DNA of 64,000 nt from Paenibacillus humicola (GCF_028826105.1 NZ_JAQGPL010000001.1:2134501-2198500), one strand, 5' to 3'. Shown: positions 26,048 through 36,285, counted from the stretch's first letter. Notes: generated by a model not told the origin, from the letters alone. Program-made: numbers and translations.

Positions 26048-26076
26048 TTGCTTCTTGTGACAATTTTCGCTACACT
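26048..26076 (+). promoter_or_regulatory. Candidate nth promoter
   Basis: TTGCTT (26048-26053), 17-base spacer, TACACT (26071-26076), about 35 bases before nth. Bases 25950-26047 otherwise show nothing recognised. Confidence 0.42.
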
Positions 26077-26110
26077 TTGATTCGATAGCCCATACGGGGG
26101 AGAGAGACGG

Positions 26111-26788
26111 TTGAACGCGAAGGAGAGAATGACGCACATTTTGCGCGTGATCGGCGAGATGTTTCCGGACGCGCATTGCGAGCTCAATCACGAAAATCCG
26201 TTCGAGCTGACGATCGCCGTTTTGCTCTCGGCGCAGTGCACCGACGAAACGGTCAATAAAGTGACGGCCGATCTGTTCCGCAAGTACAAGACGCCCGCCG
26301 ATTATTTGAGCGTCCCGATTGAAGAGCTGGAGCAGGATATCCGGCGTATCGGCCTGTTCCGCAATAAGGCGGCCAACATTCAGAAGCTGTGTCGGATGCT
26401 GATTGAGTCGTACGGAGGCGAGGTACCGCGGGATCACGAGGAGCTGACCAAGCTTCCCGGCGTCGGTCGCAAGACGGCCAACGTCGTCGTATCCAACGCC
26501 TTCGGCGTGCCGGCGATCGCCGTCGATACGCACGTGGAACGGGTATCCAAAAGGCTTGGCGTCGCCAAGCCCGACGACAGCGTGCTCGAAGTGGAGAAGA
26601 AGCTGATGAAGCTCGTGCCTCGCGATCAATGGACGGATACGCACCACAGGCTCATTTTTTTTGGAAGGTATCACTGCAAGGCGCAAAATCCGCAATGTTC
26701 CGTTTGTCCGCTGCTTGATTTATGCAAAGAAGGGCAAAAACGGATGAAACCCGCCGGGAACCGGAAAGCTAAGAAAAAAATAAATTAA
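26111..26788 (+). CDS. nth: Endonuclease III
   Basis: 225 residues. TTG at 26111 is preferred because its N-terminus aligns in length with B. subtilis Nth and GGGGGAGAG precedes it; ATG at 26129 with AAGGAG is the alternative. The helix-hairpin-helix LPGVGRKTANVV carries the catalytic Lys, AVDTHVERV the catalytic Asp, and the C-terminal C-x6-C-x2-C-x5-C (CKAQNPQCSVCPLLDLC) binds [4Fe-4S]. It removes oxidised pyrimidines and cleaves abasic sites in base excision repair. The last residues are Lys-rich. The following small gene starts 19 bases later. Confidence 0.96.
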   Translation: MNAKERMTHILRVIGEMFPDAHCELNHENPFELTIAVLLSAQCTDETVNKVTADLFRKYKTPADYLSVPIEELEQDIRRIGLFRNKAANIQKLCRMLIESYGGEVPRDHEELTKLPGVGRKTANVVVSNAFGVPAIAVDTHVERVSKRLGVAKPDDSVLEVEKKLMKLVPRDQWTDTHHRLIFFGRYHCKAQNPQCSVCPLLDLCKEGQKRMKPAGNRKAKKKIN

Positions 26789-26807
26789 AGTAAAGGATGA
26801 TCGCAGC

Positions 26808-27074
26808 ATGAAATGCATTTCGGTTTACACGAGGGATTTTGCGTTGTTTTCCGATATTTACGAGCAGATAATCGAGGCTTCGCCCGGCGAGAATGAAGAG
26901 CTTGTTATCGAAGGCGTGACGGTCAGCGGCGCGGGCGATGTGCCCGAGCAATATATCGAGCGCATGCGCATCAAGCCCGAGGTTGTCGTGATGAAAGAAA
27001 AAGAGCGCAACGTGACGATTTTGCAGCACGGCGACGTATTTGAAATTTGCCTGCCGGTCGTCGAGGCGGTATAA
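26808..27074 (+). CDS. Small protein of unknown function between nth and the dynamin gene
   Basis: 88 residues, ATG at 26808; GGATGATC lies upstream as a weak ribosome binding site. The sequence is acidic with regular hydrophobic spacing (FALFSDIYEQIIEASP, EELVIEGVTVSG, RNVTILQHGDVFEICLPVVE) and has no signal peptide or membrane segment. I do not recognise the family. It lies 19 bases after nth and 60 bases before the dynamin start, so cotranscription of all three is likely. Codon use matches its neighbours. Confidence 0.72.
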   Translation: MKCISVYTRDFALFSDIYEQIIEASPGENEELVIEGVTVSGAGDVPEQYIERMRIKPEVVVMKEKERNVTILQHGDVFEICLPVVEAV

Positions 27075-27134
27075 GCCGCTTTTTCGGACAGAGGCCGGGT
27101 GCAGAATACGGCCGGGATACAGGGAGAGAATGAG

Positions 27135-30100
27135 ATGAGCCATCGACTGGAAACAGCCGCTCATCCGCTTGGGTCCGCACTGGAGCAAATGGCGCCGATT
27201 ATGGCGTCCTCCGGCGACGGGCGCAATGCGGAGCGGCTTCTTGAGCTTCAAGGGAAACTGGCGGCTGGCAAGCTGACGGTCGCTTTTTGCGGTCACTTCT
27301 CCGCGGGAAAATCGACGCTGGTGAACCGGCTGTGCGGCACGGACTTGCTGCCGTCCAGTCCGATTCCGACGAGCGCGAACGTCGTGACGATCGCAAACGG
27401 AAAGCCGCAAGCCGTTATTTGCAAGCTGGCGGACGGAAAGGCGGTAACGGAAGCGGTTCCGGTTGAACGCGTGAACGATTACGGCAAGGACGGCGATACG
27501 ATTCAGTCCATCTCGCTCTCCTATCCGATTCCCCGGCTCGGGGATCATACGGTGCTGCTCGACACGCCGGGCATCGATTCGACGGACGGGGCCCATCGGA
27601 TGGCGACCGAATCTGCGCTGCATATGGCCGATGTCGTCTTTTACGTGATGGATTACAATCATGTGCAGTCCGAGATCAATTTCGCGTTTGCCAAGCAGCT
27701 GAAGGAATGGGGAAAGCCGCTTTATTTGATCGTGAATCAAATCGACAAGCACCGCGACCGCGAGCTTGACTTCGGCGAATACCGCAGGAGCGTGGAAGAG
27801 GCGTTTGCAAACTGGCATCTGGAGCCTAGCGGGACCCTGTACCTGTCGCTGCGGGTGCCGGACCACCCGCATTCGGAATGGGGCGAGCTGGAACGGCTGC
27901 TGCAGGAGCTGGCCGGGCTGCGGAAGCCGCTCGCGGCGTGCAGCGTCGACGCCTCTGCCCGACACCTGATCCGGGTGCACGGCAAATGGATGGAAGAAAA
28001 AAACGAACCCGAGCGGCAGCGCCTGCTGGCGGCGGCCGGCGGGGAAACGGCGGCGGAAGCCGTACGTGCCGAGATGGAAGAGCTGCACGGGCGGCTCGCG
28101 GCGGTCGAAGCGGAGCCGGAAGCCGTCCGCTCGCGCCTGCTGCACGACGTGCAGAGCCTGCTTGACAACGCGATCGTGACGCCGGCGGCGACGCGCGATC
28201 TGGCGCAGTCGTTTCTGGAAAGCCGCAGGCCCGGCTTCAAGGCGGGCCTGCTGTTCGCCGGCGCGAAGACGGCGGCGGAGCGCGAACGGCGGCTGGCCGC
28301 GTTCCGGAGCGATTTTGCGGCGCAGACGAACGCGGCGATCGAATGGCATTTGAACGATTTGCTGCGCAAGGCGGCCGACGCCGCCGGCTGGCGCGGCGAA
28401 GCGGTGGAGCGCGAGCTGGCCGAAACGATTCATTTCGAGATCGAGCCGGACTGGCTGCTCGGACATGTCAATGCGGGAGCCGTGTTCGGCAGCGAGTATA
28501 CGATGACCTACTGCCGCGAGCTTGCCGCGGACGTTAAGGCGCTGTACCGCAAGCGGGCGATGGTTTGGATCGACCGCTTGGCGGGACTTGCCGCCGAGGC
28601 GGGCGAAGCCGCCGCGGCGCCCGTGCGCCGGCGGCTTGGGGAGCTGGGCTCCCAAGCCGAGGCGCTGGCGCAGCTGGCCGCGCTGGCGGAGCGCGCGGCC
28701 GCGCATTTGGCGCGGCTGGCGGCGCTGCTGCCGCCCGCGCCGCCGCGCCCGGCGCTGCCGCAGCCGCAGGCGCCCGGCGGCGGGGCGCCTGCGGCTGCGC
28801 AGCCCGCGGCGCCGGCGGTACAGCCCGCTGTGCCCGCGGCAGAGCCCGCGGTGCCGGCGGCACAGCCCGCGCCGGCGGCACAGCCCGCGCCGGCCGCGGG
28901 CGCGCTCGGGCCGCAGCGCGAAGCCGCGGCCCGGCTCAGCCGCGCGGCGGCGCTGCTGGCGCCGCACGCGGCGCTTGCCCCTGCGGTGCAGGCCATGCGC
29001 GACAAGGCGCAGCGGCTCGGCGAGAGCCGCTTTACGATCGCGCTGTTCGGGGCGTTCAGCGCGGGCAAATCGTCGCTCGCGAACGCGCTGCTCGGCGAGC
29101 CGGTGCTGCCGGTATCGCCGAATCCGACGACCGCCGCGGTGAACCGTATCGTGCCGCCGTCGGACGACGGGGCACACGGGACGGCAGCGGTCGTCATGAA
29201 GCCGCGCGCGGCGATGCTGGACGATCTGCGCTATTCGCTCGGGCTGCTGGGCGAAGACGCGGCGAATCTCGATGCCGATGCGCTGCTGCAAGCGATCGGC
29301 AAGCTGTCGCCGGAAGGCGTCCAAGCCGGAGGCCGGCCGCACTACAGCTTCCTGAAGGCCGCGGCGCTCGGCTGGCGCGAGCACGAACCGATGCTCGGGC
29401 AGCGGCTTCTCGTCGACGCGGATGCATACCGCCGTTATGTGGCGGAGGAATCGCGTTCCTGCTTCGTGAGCGAGATCGAGCTGTATCACGCCAATCCGTT
29501 GACCGCGGAAGGCATCGTGCTGGTCGATACGCCGGGAGCGGATTCGGTGAACGCCCGGCATACGGGCGTCGCTTTCAATTACATTAAAAACGCGGACGCG
29601 ATTTTGTTCGTCACCTATTATAATCACGCGTTCTCCCAAGCCGACCGGCAGTTTCTGATGCAGCTCGGGCGGGTGAAGGACCAATTCGAGCTCGACAAAA
29701 TGTTTTTTATCGTCAATGCAGCCGATCTCGCTGCAAGTGCCGAAGAGCTGGAGGGAGTGCTGGAGCATGTGGAACGTAATTTGCAGCAGCACGGTATCCG
29801 GTTTCCCCGCATGTTCCCGGTTTCCAGCCTGCAGGCGCTGGACGGGAAGCTGGGCGGCGACAGAGAAGCGGTCGACAGCTCCGGCATTACGGCCTTCGAG
29901 GACGCGTTCCTTGACTTTACGCGCGGCGATTTGGGCAGCTTGGCCGTCGCTTCCGCCGAGCAGGAGCTGACGCGGGCCCGCCGGACGATCGAGGAATGGA
30001 TCCGTGCGGCGTCCGGAGACGCGGCATCGCGCGAGGCGGCAAAGCGGAAGCTGGCGGAGGATGCAGAGGAGACGGCCCGGCTGGCTGGCGGGCTGGAAGC

Positions 30101-30785
30101 GCCGGAGCCGAACGCGCAGCTCGCGCAGGAGCTGAAGGAGCTGCTGTTCTACGTGCTGCAGCGGGTTCAGCTTCGTTTCGGCGACCTGTACAATTTCGCC
30201 TTTAACCCTTCATCCCTGCAGGACGACGGGCGCGATTTGCGAAAAGCAACATGGACGTCTTGGCTGGAGCTGCAGCGGCTGCTGCAGATCGAGCTGGCGC
30301 AGGAGCTGCAGGCGACTTCGCTGCGCCTCGACAATGCGCTGAACCGGCTGGCCGCAAAACGCTTCGGCCTCGCCGCGGAGGAAACGGCCGGGCGGATCGC
30401 CGGCTTCGAGCCTTCCGTCTTCAAGCCGGCCGAGCTGCCGACGCCGGATGAGCTGCCCGCCTGGACGGCGGACAACGTCGAAGCCAAATGGCTGTGGAGC
30501 CATTTTAAATCGCCTCGATACTTTTTCGAAGGCGAAGGCAAAGCGGCGCTGAGGCGCGAGCTCGAAGGGAAGCTGGCGGAGCCGCTGCAGCGCTGGATTG
30601 CGGAGGCGGAAGCGGCGTGGAGCGTACGGTACGCCGAATTGTGGAACGGCGCGATGCGGGCGTGCGCCGCTGTCCTGCGGCAGGATATCGAAGCTTTCGC
30701 GCGGGGCAAGCTGGCGTCGCTGGATGCCGGCGATGAGGAGCTGGCGCAGCTCAAACGGCTTCATGCCGAGCTGTCCGCGCTGTAA
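27135..30785 (+). CDS. Double bacterial dynamin-like protein (DynA/YpbR type)
   Basis: 1216 residues from MSHRLETA, with AGGGAGAG upstream. Two complete dynamin GTPase modules in one chain, as in B. subtilis DynA. Module 1: P-loop GHFSAGKST near residue 52, LLDTPGIDSTDG near 140, NQIDKHRDR near 200. Module 2: GAFSAGKSS near 639, LVDTPGADSVN near 796, FIVNAADL near 860. Both are followed by long helical stalks. Residues about 535-600 form a Pro/Ala/Gln linker with PAAQPAP-type repeats. DynA fuses membranes and protects them against phage or pore damage. A terminator follows. Confidence 0.93.
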   Translation: MSHRLETAAHPLGSALEQMAPIMASSGDGRNAERLLELQGKLAAGKLTVAFCGHFSAGKSTLVNRLCGTDLLPSSPIPTSANVVTIANGKPQAVICKLADGKAVTEAVPVERVNDYGKDGDTIQSISLSYPIPRLGDHTVLLDTPGIDSTDGAHRMATESALHMADVVFYVMDYNHVQSEINFAFAKQLKEWGKPLYLIVNQIDKHRDRELDFGEYRRSVEEAFANWHLEPSGTLYLSLRVPDHPHSEWGELERLLQELAGLRKPLAACSVDASARHLIRVHGKWMEEKNEPERQRLLAAAGGETAAEAVRAEMEELHGRLAAVEAEPEAVRSRLLHDVQSLLDNAIVTPAATRDLAQSFLESRRPGFKAGLLFAGAKTAAERERRLAAFRSDFAAQTNAAIEWHLNDLLRKAADAAGWRGEAVERELAETIHFEIEPDWLLGHVNAGAVFGSEYTMTYCRELAADVKALYRKRAMVWIDRLAGLAAEAGEAAAAPVRRRLGELGSQAEALAQLAALAERAAAHLARLAALLPPAPPRPALPQPQAPGGGAPAAAQPAAPAVQPAVPAAEPAVPAAQPAPAAQPAPAAGALGPQREAAARLSRAAALLAPHAALAPAVQAMRDKAQRLGESRFTIALFGAFSAGKSSLANALLGEPVLPVSPNPTTAAVNRIVPPSDDGAHGTAAVVMKPRAAMLDDLRYSLGLLGEDAANLDADALLQAIGKLSPEGVQAGGRPHYSFLKAAALGWREHEPMLGQRLLVDADAYRRYVAEESRSCFVSEIELYHANPLTAEGIVLVDTPGADSVNARHTGVAFNYIKNADAILFVTYYNHAFSQADRQFLMQLGRVKDQFELDKMFFIVNAADLAASAEELEGVLEHVERNLQQHGIRFPRMFPVSSLQALDGKLGGDREAVDSSGITAFEDAFLDFTRGDLGSLAVASAEQELTRARRTIEEWIRAASGDAASREAAKRKLAEDAEETARLAGGLEAPEPNAQLAQELKELLFYVLQRVQLRFGDLYNFAFNPSSLQDDGRDLRKATWTSWLELQRLLQIELAQELQATSLRLDNALNRLAAKRFGLAAEETAGRIAGFEPSVFKPAELPTPDELPAWTADNVEAKWLWSHFKSPRYFFEGEGKAALRRELEGKLAEPLQRWIAEAEAAWSVRYAELWNGAMRACAAVLRQDIEAFARGKLASLDAGDEELAQLKRLHAELSAL

Positions 30786-30794
30786 CGTCAAATC

Positions 30795-30849
30795 AAGCTT
30801 TAACGGCTTCGGGCTAACCGACATGTGCCCGGTCGTTAAAGCTTTTTTT
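30795..30849 (+). terminator. Intrinsic terminator after the dynamin gene
   Basis: AAGCTTTAACG (30795-30805) pairs with CGTTAAAGCTT (30834-30844) and runs into a T tract through 30849. Confidence 0.88.
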
Positions 30850-31223
30850 ATTGCTGCGGCCGTGGAGGGTTAAAGTCCGGGTATCCTTCGGGCTTTTATT
30901 TTTGCGAAAAACACCTTGTTTCACCGTCAAAAAGAAGGACGGAGCCATCCGTTTCTGCATGCTCGTAAGGAAAATCAATCGTTCGCTTTCGTATCGTTAT
31001 CAATCGAAGGAAAGCAGCTTGCTTCAGCGCCAAATCGACGTCGACAGCCGTCCAATTGTCGGGCTTGAAAATAAATTTGCAAAAACGCGAGGCAAATGTG
31101 CAAAAACGGAGAAATACGCGCAAATCGGCGATGATTCAAGACGATATCGAAGAATACCCCCTAACTTTTCATCAGGATGGGAAAGGATGCGGAATCTGCC
31201 AACTATACGCGGAACTGCTCCGT

Positions 31224-31252
31224 TTGCCGTACCTTATTGATGCTGTTACTAT
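31224..31252 (+). promoter_or_regulatory. Candidate promoter of the ABC exporter pair
   Basis: TTGCCG (31224-31229), 17-base spacer, TACTAT (31247-31252), 43 bases before the first gene. The rest of the gap 30850-31223 holds no gene I can support; a 129-codon open frame there lacks a ribosome binding site and family resemblance. Confidence 0.5.
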
Positions 31253-31294
31253 TCATTCATGTTCACAAAATAGCAACAAGGAGAGGGAAACCCA

Positions 31295-33082
31295 TTGGAC
31301 GTCTTCAGGCAGCTCAAACCGTTTTACTGGGCGGAACGCAAAAGCATGATTGCCTCGATCTTGACGTTGATCACCGCCACGGCACTCGGACTGGTGTATC
31401 CGAACCTGCTGAGGTACTTGATCGACCATGTCATTACGCCCCGAAATTTTGAGAAGGTGCCGCTTCTGTCGCTGTCCGTCGTCGGCGTCGTCTCGCTGAA
31501 AGGATCGCTGACCTTCCTGAGCGGCTATTTCGGCGGCAGGCTCGGCAACCGCGTCGCCTTCCGGCTGCGCAACGCCTGTTACGACAAGCTGCAGACGTTG
31601 TCGTTTCAATATTACGACACGGCCAAAACCGGCGATCTCATGTCCCGTCTTACGGCCGATCTGGAGGCGGTCCGCAACTTTATCGGCTTCGGCTTCGCGC
31701 AAATTTTGAATATGTTCCTCATGATCATATTCGGTGCGATTATGATGATCTGGATGAACTGGCAGCTGACGCTGATTACGTTTGTCACGATGCCGTTTCT
31801 GGCCTTCACCGCCGTCCGGTTCGAGAAACGAATTCATCCCGCGTTCCGAGAAATGCGCAAAGCGATGAGCAACCTGACGACCAGCGTCCAGGAAAATATT
31901 ACGGGCGTCCGCACCGTGAAATCGTTCGCCCGCGAATCGCACGAAATCGACAAATTTTCCGCAAGAAGCGAAGAATATAAATCGAACCAGATCGGGGCGT
32001 CCGGCCTTTGGGGCAAGTTTTTCCCGATCATGGAGCTGCTCGCCAGCCTGTGCGTCGTCGTGCTGCTCGTCGTCGGCGGCACCTTCGTCATCAAGGGCAA
32101 ATTGACGCTCGGAGAGCTGGTCGCTTTCTTCAGCATGGTCTGGTACATTATCGGGCCGATGTGGAATATCGGGTTCCAAATCAACAACTACACGCAGTCG
32201 AAAGCGGCCGGAGAGAGGCTGATCGAGCTGTTTAACGAATACGTCCATGTCAAAAACGTCGAAGCTCCGGTCGTGGTGGACAAGAAGCACGTCCGGGGGC
32301 ATGTGAGGTTCGAAAACGTGACGTTCCACTATCCGGATAAAGCTCCGGCGCTGACCGAGCTGAATATCGACGCCAAGCCGGGGGCCGTCATCGGACTGCT
32401 GGGCGGAACGGGTTCGGGCAAATCGACCATTATCCAGCTGCTGATGCGCGCATATATCGTGAAACAGGGCCGCATTACGCTCGACGGACTCGATATCCGC
32501 AATCTCGATTTGCGCAGCCTGCGCACGCAGATTGCGACCGTATTCCAGGAGACGTTCCTGTTTTCCTGCTCCATCCGCGACAACATCGCATACGGCGCCA
32601 AGGACGTGACCATGGAGGATATTATCAAAGCGGCGAAGCTGGCGAAGGCGCACGATTTCATTATGGAGCTGCCCGAAGGCTACAATACGATCGTCGGCGA
32701 GCGGGGGATGGGGCTTTCCGGCGGCCAGAAGCAGCGGATCGCCATTGCGAGAGCTCTTATCCGCAACCCGCACATCCTCATTCTCGATGACGCGACGAGC
32801 GCCGTCGATATGGAAACCGAGCATGAAATCCAGGCGGGCTTCAAGGAAGTTATGGCGGGACGGACGACGTTCATCATCGCCCACCGGATCTCTTCCCTGC
32901 GCCATGCGGACGAGATCATCGTGCTGGATAAAGGCCGCGTCGTGCAGCGCGGCAAGCACGAGGAGCTGATTCGCACGCCGGGTCCGTATCAGGATACGTA
33001 CAACATTCAGTATGCCGACCGGCCGGATGACCTTCCCGTCATCGCCAGACCGGAGCAGGCGGAAAGAAGGGTCGCACAGTGA
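31295..33082 (+). CDS. ABC exporter subunit with degenerate Walker B (YfiB-like)
   Basis: 595 residues, TTG start at 31295 after AAGGAGAGG. Six transmembrane helices in residues 15-310, then a nucleotide-binding domain: Walker A GGTGSGKST near residue 369, signature LSGGQKQR near 474, Walker B LILDDATSAVD near 500. The catalytic Glu after Walker B is replaced by Asp, whereas its signature is canonical. Together with the next gene, this is the pattern of heterodimeric exporters with one degenerate ATP site (BmrCD, TM287/288 type). Substrate unknown; drugs or lipids are usual. Overlaps the next gene by four bases. Confidence 0.92.
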   Translation: MDVFRQLKPFYWAERKSMIASILTLITATALGLVYPNLLRYLIDHVITPRNFEKVPLLSLSVVGVVSLKGSLTFLSGYFGGRLGNRVAFRLRNACYDKLQTLSFQYYDTAKTGDLMSRLTADLEAVRNFIGFGFAQILNMFLMIIFGAIMMIWMNWQLTLITFVTMPFLAFTAVRFEKRIHPAFREMRKAMSNLTTSVQENITGVRTVKSFARESHEIDKFSARSEEYKSNQIGASGLWGKFFPIMELLASLCVVVLLVVGGTFVIKGKLTLGELVAFFSMVWYIIGPMWNIGFQINNYTQSKAAGERLIELFNEYVHVKNVEAPVVVDKKHVRGHVRFENVTFHYPDKAPALTELNIDAKPGAVIGLLGGTGSGKSTIIQLLMRAYIVKQGRITLDGLDIRNLDLRSLRTQIATVFQETFLFSCSIRDNIAYGAKDVTMEDIIKAAKLAKAHDFIMELPEGYNTIVGERGMGLSGGQKQRIAIARALIRNPHILILDDATSAVDMETEHEIQAGFKEVMAGRTTFIIAHRISSLRHADEIIVLDKGRVVQRGKHEELIRTPGPYQDTYNIQYADRPDDLPVIARPEQAERRVAQ

Positions 33083-34908
33083 GCAAGGAGCAGGCGGCTC
33101 GCAGCGACAACCGCGAGCGGTTTATATATAAAGATGACGACGCGATCGAAAAACCGTTTAACTGGAAGCAGATGGCGCGTCTGTTTACGTACATGAAGCC
33201 GTACAGCAAGCAGGTCATTCCGCTTGTGCTGGTGATGATGGTGCTCGGAACGGCGACCAGGCTCGCCGTACCGGCGCTTGTCATCAAGGCGATCGACGAA
33301 GCGATCGATCCTCAGGGAGGCGTGCCAAGCCTCTCGAAATTATATATGTACGGCGGCATTATGCTCGCTTTATATCTTATTCAATGGGCGGCCAACACGT
33401 TCCGGATCAAATACACGAACATCATCGGCCAGCGGGTCATCTACGACCTGCGCCACGATCTGTTCAGCCACATCCAGAAGCTGTCGTTCCGCTTCTTCGA
33501 CAAGCGGCCGGCGGGCTCGGTGCTCGTAAGGGTCACGAACGACGTGAACGCGCTGCAGGACCTGTTTACGAACGGAGTCGTTAACTCGCTGATGGACTGC
33601 ATCCAGCTGGTCGGGATCGTGGTCATTCTGCTCGTATGGAACTTCAAGCTGGGCCTTGCGATCATGATCACCGTCCCGCTCATGTTTTTGGTGTCGACGG
33701 CGCTGCGCAGGCGCATCCGTTTCGCCTGGCAGGACGTGCGGATGAAGCAGTCGCGCATCAACGCGCATTTGAACGAAGCGATCCAGGGCATGCGGGTGAC
33801 GCAGTCCTACGTGCAGGAGAAGGAGAACGCCAGCTTCTTCAACCATATCAATACGATCAACATCAAAGCGTGGAATAAGGCGTCCACGATGAACCAGGCG
33901 TTCGGTCCGATCATCGAGGTGACGTCGGCTATCGGCATGCTCATTTTGTTTTGGTACGGTTCCCACCTGATTCAGAACCGGGTGATTACGGTCGGGGTTC
34001 TGGTCGGCTTCGCGAACTATATCGGCAACTTCTGGGATCCGATCAACCGTCTCGGCCAAATGTACAACCAGCTGCTGATCGCCATGGCGTCGTCGGAGCG
34101 GATTTTCGAGTTTATCGACGAGCAGCCGACCGTCCAGGAAGGCCCGGTTGCGCGGATGCTGCCGCCTATTCGCGGCGACGTGAAGTTCGAGAACCTTATT
34201 TTCGAATACGAGAAGGGCCGGCCCGCTTTACGCGGCATTACTCTTGACGTGAAGGCGGGACAGACGATCGCGCTTGTCGGCCATACCGGTTCGGGCAAAA
34301 GCACGATCATGAACCTGCTCTGCCGGTTCTACGATCCGGTGGAAGGCGCGGTGCGCATCGACGGGACGAATATCCGCGAGGTGACGCTCGAGAGCCTTCG
34401 CTCGCAGGTCGGCGTCGTGCTGCAGGATACGTTTATTTTCTCCGGCTCGATCCGCGACAATATCCGGTTCGGCCGCCTGAACGCGACCGACGAGGAAGTG
34501 GAAGAAGCGGCGAAGGCGGTCGACGCGCACGATTTCATCATGGACCTGCCGGACGGCTACGAGACGCAGGTTCAGGAACGGGGCAACATTTTGTCGATGG
34601 GCCAGCGGCAGCTGCTGTCGTTCGCCCGGGCGCTGCTCGCCGACCCGCGCGTGCTTATTCTGGATGAAGCGACGGCCAGCATCGATACCGAGACCGAGCT
34701 GAAAATCCAGGAAGCGCTCAAAAGGCTGCTTAAAGGCCGGACCTCGTTTATCGTCGCACACCGGCTTTCCACCATTCGCAACGCCGACCGGATCGTAGTG
34801 CTCGACCACGGCGTGATCGTCGAACAGGGCAGCCACGACGAGCTGATGCGGCACGGCGGTACGTACCGCGGTTTGATCGAAGCGCAATATCGCTTTTTGT
34901 CGGCTTGA
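33079..34908 (+). CDS. ABC exporter subunit with canonical catalytic Glu (YfiC-like)
   Basis: 609 residues, GTG start at 33079 overlapping the previous stop (GTGA), with a GAAAGAAGGG site upstream. Transmembrane domain in residues 30-340, then NBD: Walker A GHTGSGKST near 400, signature LSMGQRQL near 504 (second Gly of LSGGQ replaced by Met), Walker B VLILDEATASID near 524 with the catalytic Glu. The non-canonical signature would face the Asp-bearing Walker B of the partner, and its Glu would face the partner's LSGGQ, giving one active and one degenerate site. No regulator is adjacent. Confidence 0.92.
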   Translation: MSKEQAARSDNRERFIYKDDDAIEKPFNWKQMARLFTYMKPYSKQVIPLVLVMMVLGTATRLAVPALVIKAIDEAIDPQGGVPSLSKLYMYGGIMLALYLIQWAANTFRIKYTNIIGQRVIYDLRHDLFSHIQKLSFRFFDKRPAGSVLVRVTNDVNALQDLFTNGVVNSLMDCIQLVGIVVILLVWNFKLGLAIMITVPLMFLVSTALRRRIRFAWQDVRMKQSRINAHLNEAIQGMRVTQSYVQEKENASFFNHINTINIKAWNKASTMNQAFGPIIEVTSAIGMLILFWYGSHLIQNRVITVGVLVGFANYIGNFWDPINRLGQMYNQLLIAMASSERIFEFIDEQPTVQEGPVARMLPPIRGDVKFENLIFEYEKGRPALRGITLDVKAGQTIALVGHTGSGKSTIMNLLCRFYDPVEGAVRIDGTNIREVTLESLRSQVGVVLQDTFIFSGSIRDNIRFGRLNATDEEVEEAAKAVDAHDFIMDLPDGYETQVQERGNILSMGQRQLLSFARALLADPRVLILDEATASIDTETELKIQEALKRLLKGRTSFIVAHRLSTIRNADRIVVLDHGVIVEQGSHDELMRHGGTYRGLIEAQYRFLSA

Positions 34909-35091
34909 ATCTTGCTTTTTCGCGAAGGAACCTCCACAATGGAAGAAAAACGTTGCGCTTGTCATGAAGGCTGACACGTCCGCCTCGCCTGCGCATTCGT
35001 AGCGTGCCTGCCGCTGCGGACGGATCCGCCATAGCGGAGACATCCCGGCCCGGGAGGCGGCGCGAACAACTTCCAGGAGGTTCTTTTTCTT

Positions 35092-36267
35092 ATGTATGGG
35101 TCCCCCTTATCATCGCAAGCGCGCAAAATGATGCTGCTCGGCTCGGGAGAGCTCGGCAAAGAGGTCGTGATGGAGGCACAGCGGCTCGGCGTGGAAACGA
35201 TCGCCGTCGACCGTTACGCGGACGCGCCGGCGATGCAGGTCGCGCATCGTTCCTATGTGATCGATATGCTGGACGGCGCTGCGCTGCGCGATTTGATTCT
35301 CAGCGAACGGCCCGATTTGATCGTGCCCGAGATCGAGGCGATCGCGACGGAAACGCTCGTCGAGCTCGAACGCGAAGGTCATCGCGTCGTCCCGACCGCC
35401 CGCGCGGCGAGGCTGACGATGGACCGCGAAGGCATCCGCCGCCTCGCCGCGGAAACGCTGGGGCTGCCGACGGCGCCTTACCGGTTTGCGGATTCGCTCG
35501 CCGAGCTTCGCGCCGCGGTTGCCGAGCTTGGCACGCCGTGTGTTATCAAGCCGATCATGAGCTCATCGGGCAAAGGACAGAGCGTCTGCCGCTCGGAGGC
35601 GGAAATCGAAGCGTGCTGGCAGTACGCGATGGATGGCGGCCGCGCGAAGAAGCAGCGCGTCATCGTCGAAGGCTTCGTTCATTTCGATTCCGAAATTACG
35701 CTGCTCACCGTCCGCTCCGTCTCCGGGACAAGCTTCTGCGCGCCGATCGGGCACGTCCAGAAGGACGGCGATTACATCGAATCGTGGCAGCCGCACGACA
35801 TGACGGCCGGCCAGATCGAAGACGCGCAGGCCATCGCCAAGGCGATCACGGACGAGCTCGGCGGCAGCGGCATTTACGGCGTGGAGCTGTTTCTGACCGC
35901 GGACGGCGTGCTGTTCAGCGAAGTGTCCCCCCGGCCCCACGATACCGGAATGGTGACGATGGTCACGCAGGATTTGTCGGAATTCGCGCTGCATGTCCGC
36001 GCCATTCTCGGCTTCCCGATTCCGACGATCCGGCTGCTGACGCCCGGCGCGTCGCATACGCTCAAGGCGGACCGGGATGCCGAATCGTTTCGGATCGGCG
36101 GCCTCGAGCAGGCGCTGGCGCTGCCGAATACGCAGGTTCGCGTATTCGGCAAGCCCGTGACGAAGCCCGGCCGCCGGATGGCCGTCGCGCTGAGCACGGC
36201 GGGCGACGTCGAGCAGGCGCGCGAGCTTGCGGCGCAGGCGGCCGCCTCGCTTAAAATCGAATATTAA
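35092..36267 (+). CDS. purT: Formate-dependent GAR transformylase PurT
   Basis: 391 residues, ATG at 35092, AGGAGG at 35075-35080. ATP-grasp enzyme: N-terminal [43 protein letters not shown], then [12 protein letters not shown] in the ATP lid and [13 protein letters not shown] near the active site. It makes formyl-GAR from GAR, formate and ATP, bypassing the folate-dependent PurN. The gene stands alone with its own terminator and a 183-base upstream gap; no PurR box was recognised there. Confidence 0.95.
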   Translation: MYGSPLSSQARKMMLLGSGELGKEVVMEAQRLGVETIAVDRYADAPAMQVAHRSYVIDMLDGAALRDLILSERPDLIVPEIEAIATETLVELEREGHRVVPTARAARLTMDREGIRRLAAETLGLPTAPYRFADSLAELRAAVAELGTPCVIKPIMSSSGKGQSVCRSEAEIEACWQYAMDGGRAKKQRVIVEGFVHFDSEITLLTVRSVSGTSFCAPIGHVQKDGDYIESWQPHDMTAGQIEDAQAIAKAITDELGGSGIYGVELFLTADGVLFSEVSPRPHDTGMVTMVTQDLSEFALHVRAILGFPIPTIRLLTPGASHTLKADRDAESFRIGGLEQALALPNTQVRVFGKPVTKPGRRMAVALSTAGDVEQARELAAQAAASLKIEY

Positions 36268-36285
36268 GCCGGCAAGAAGGAAACG

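Noticed and set aside
26769..29792. 1007-codon open frame on the minus strand
   Set aside because: It lies opposite nth and the dynamin gene, both with clear motifs, and consists of Arg/Gln/His-rich low-complexity sequence.
30851..31240. 129-codon open frame between the dynamin and ABC genes
   Set aside because: No ribosome binding site, no recognisable domain, and it overlaps the terminator and the ABC promoter region.
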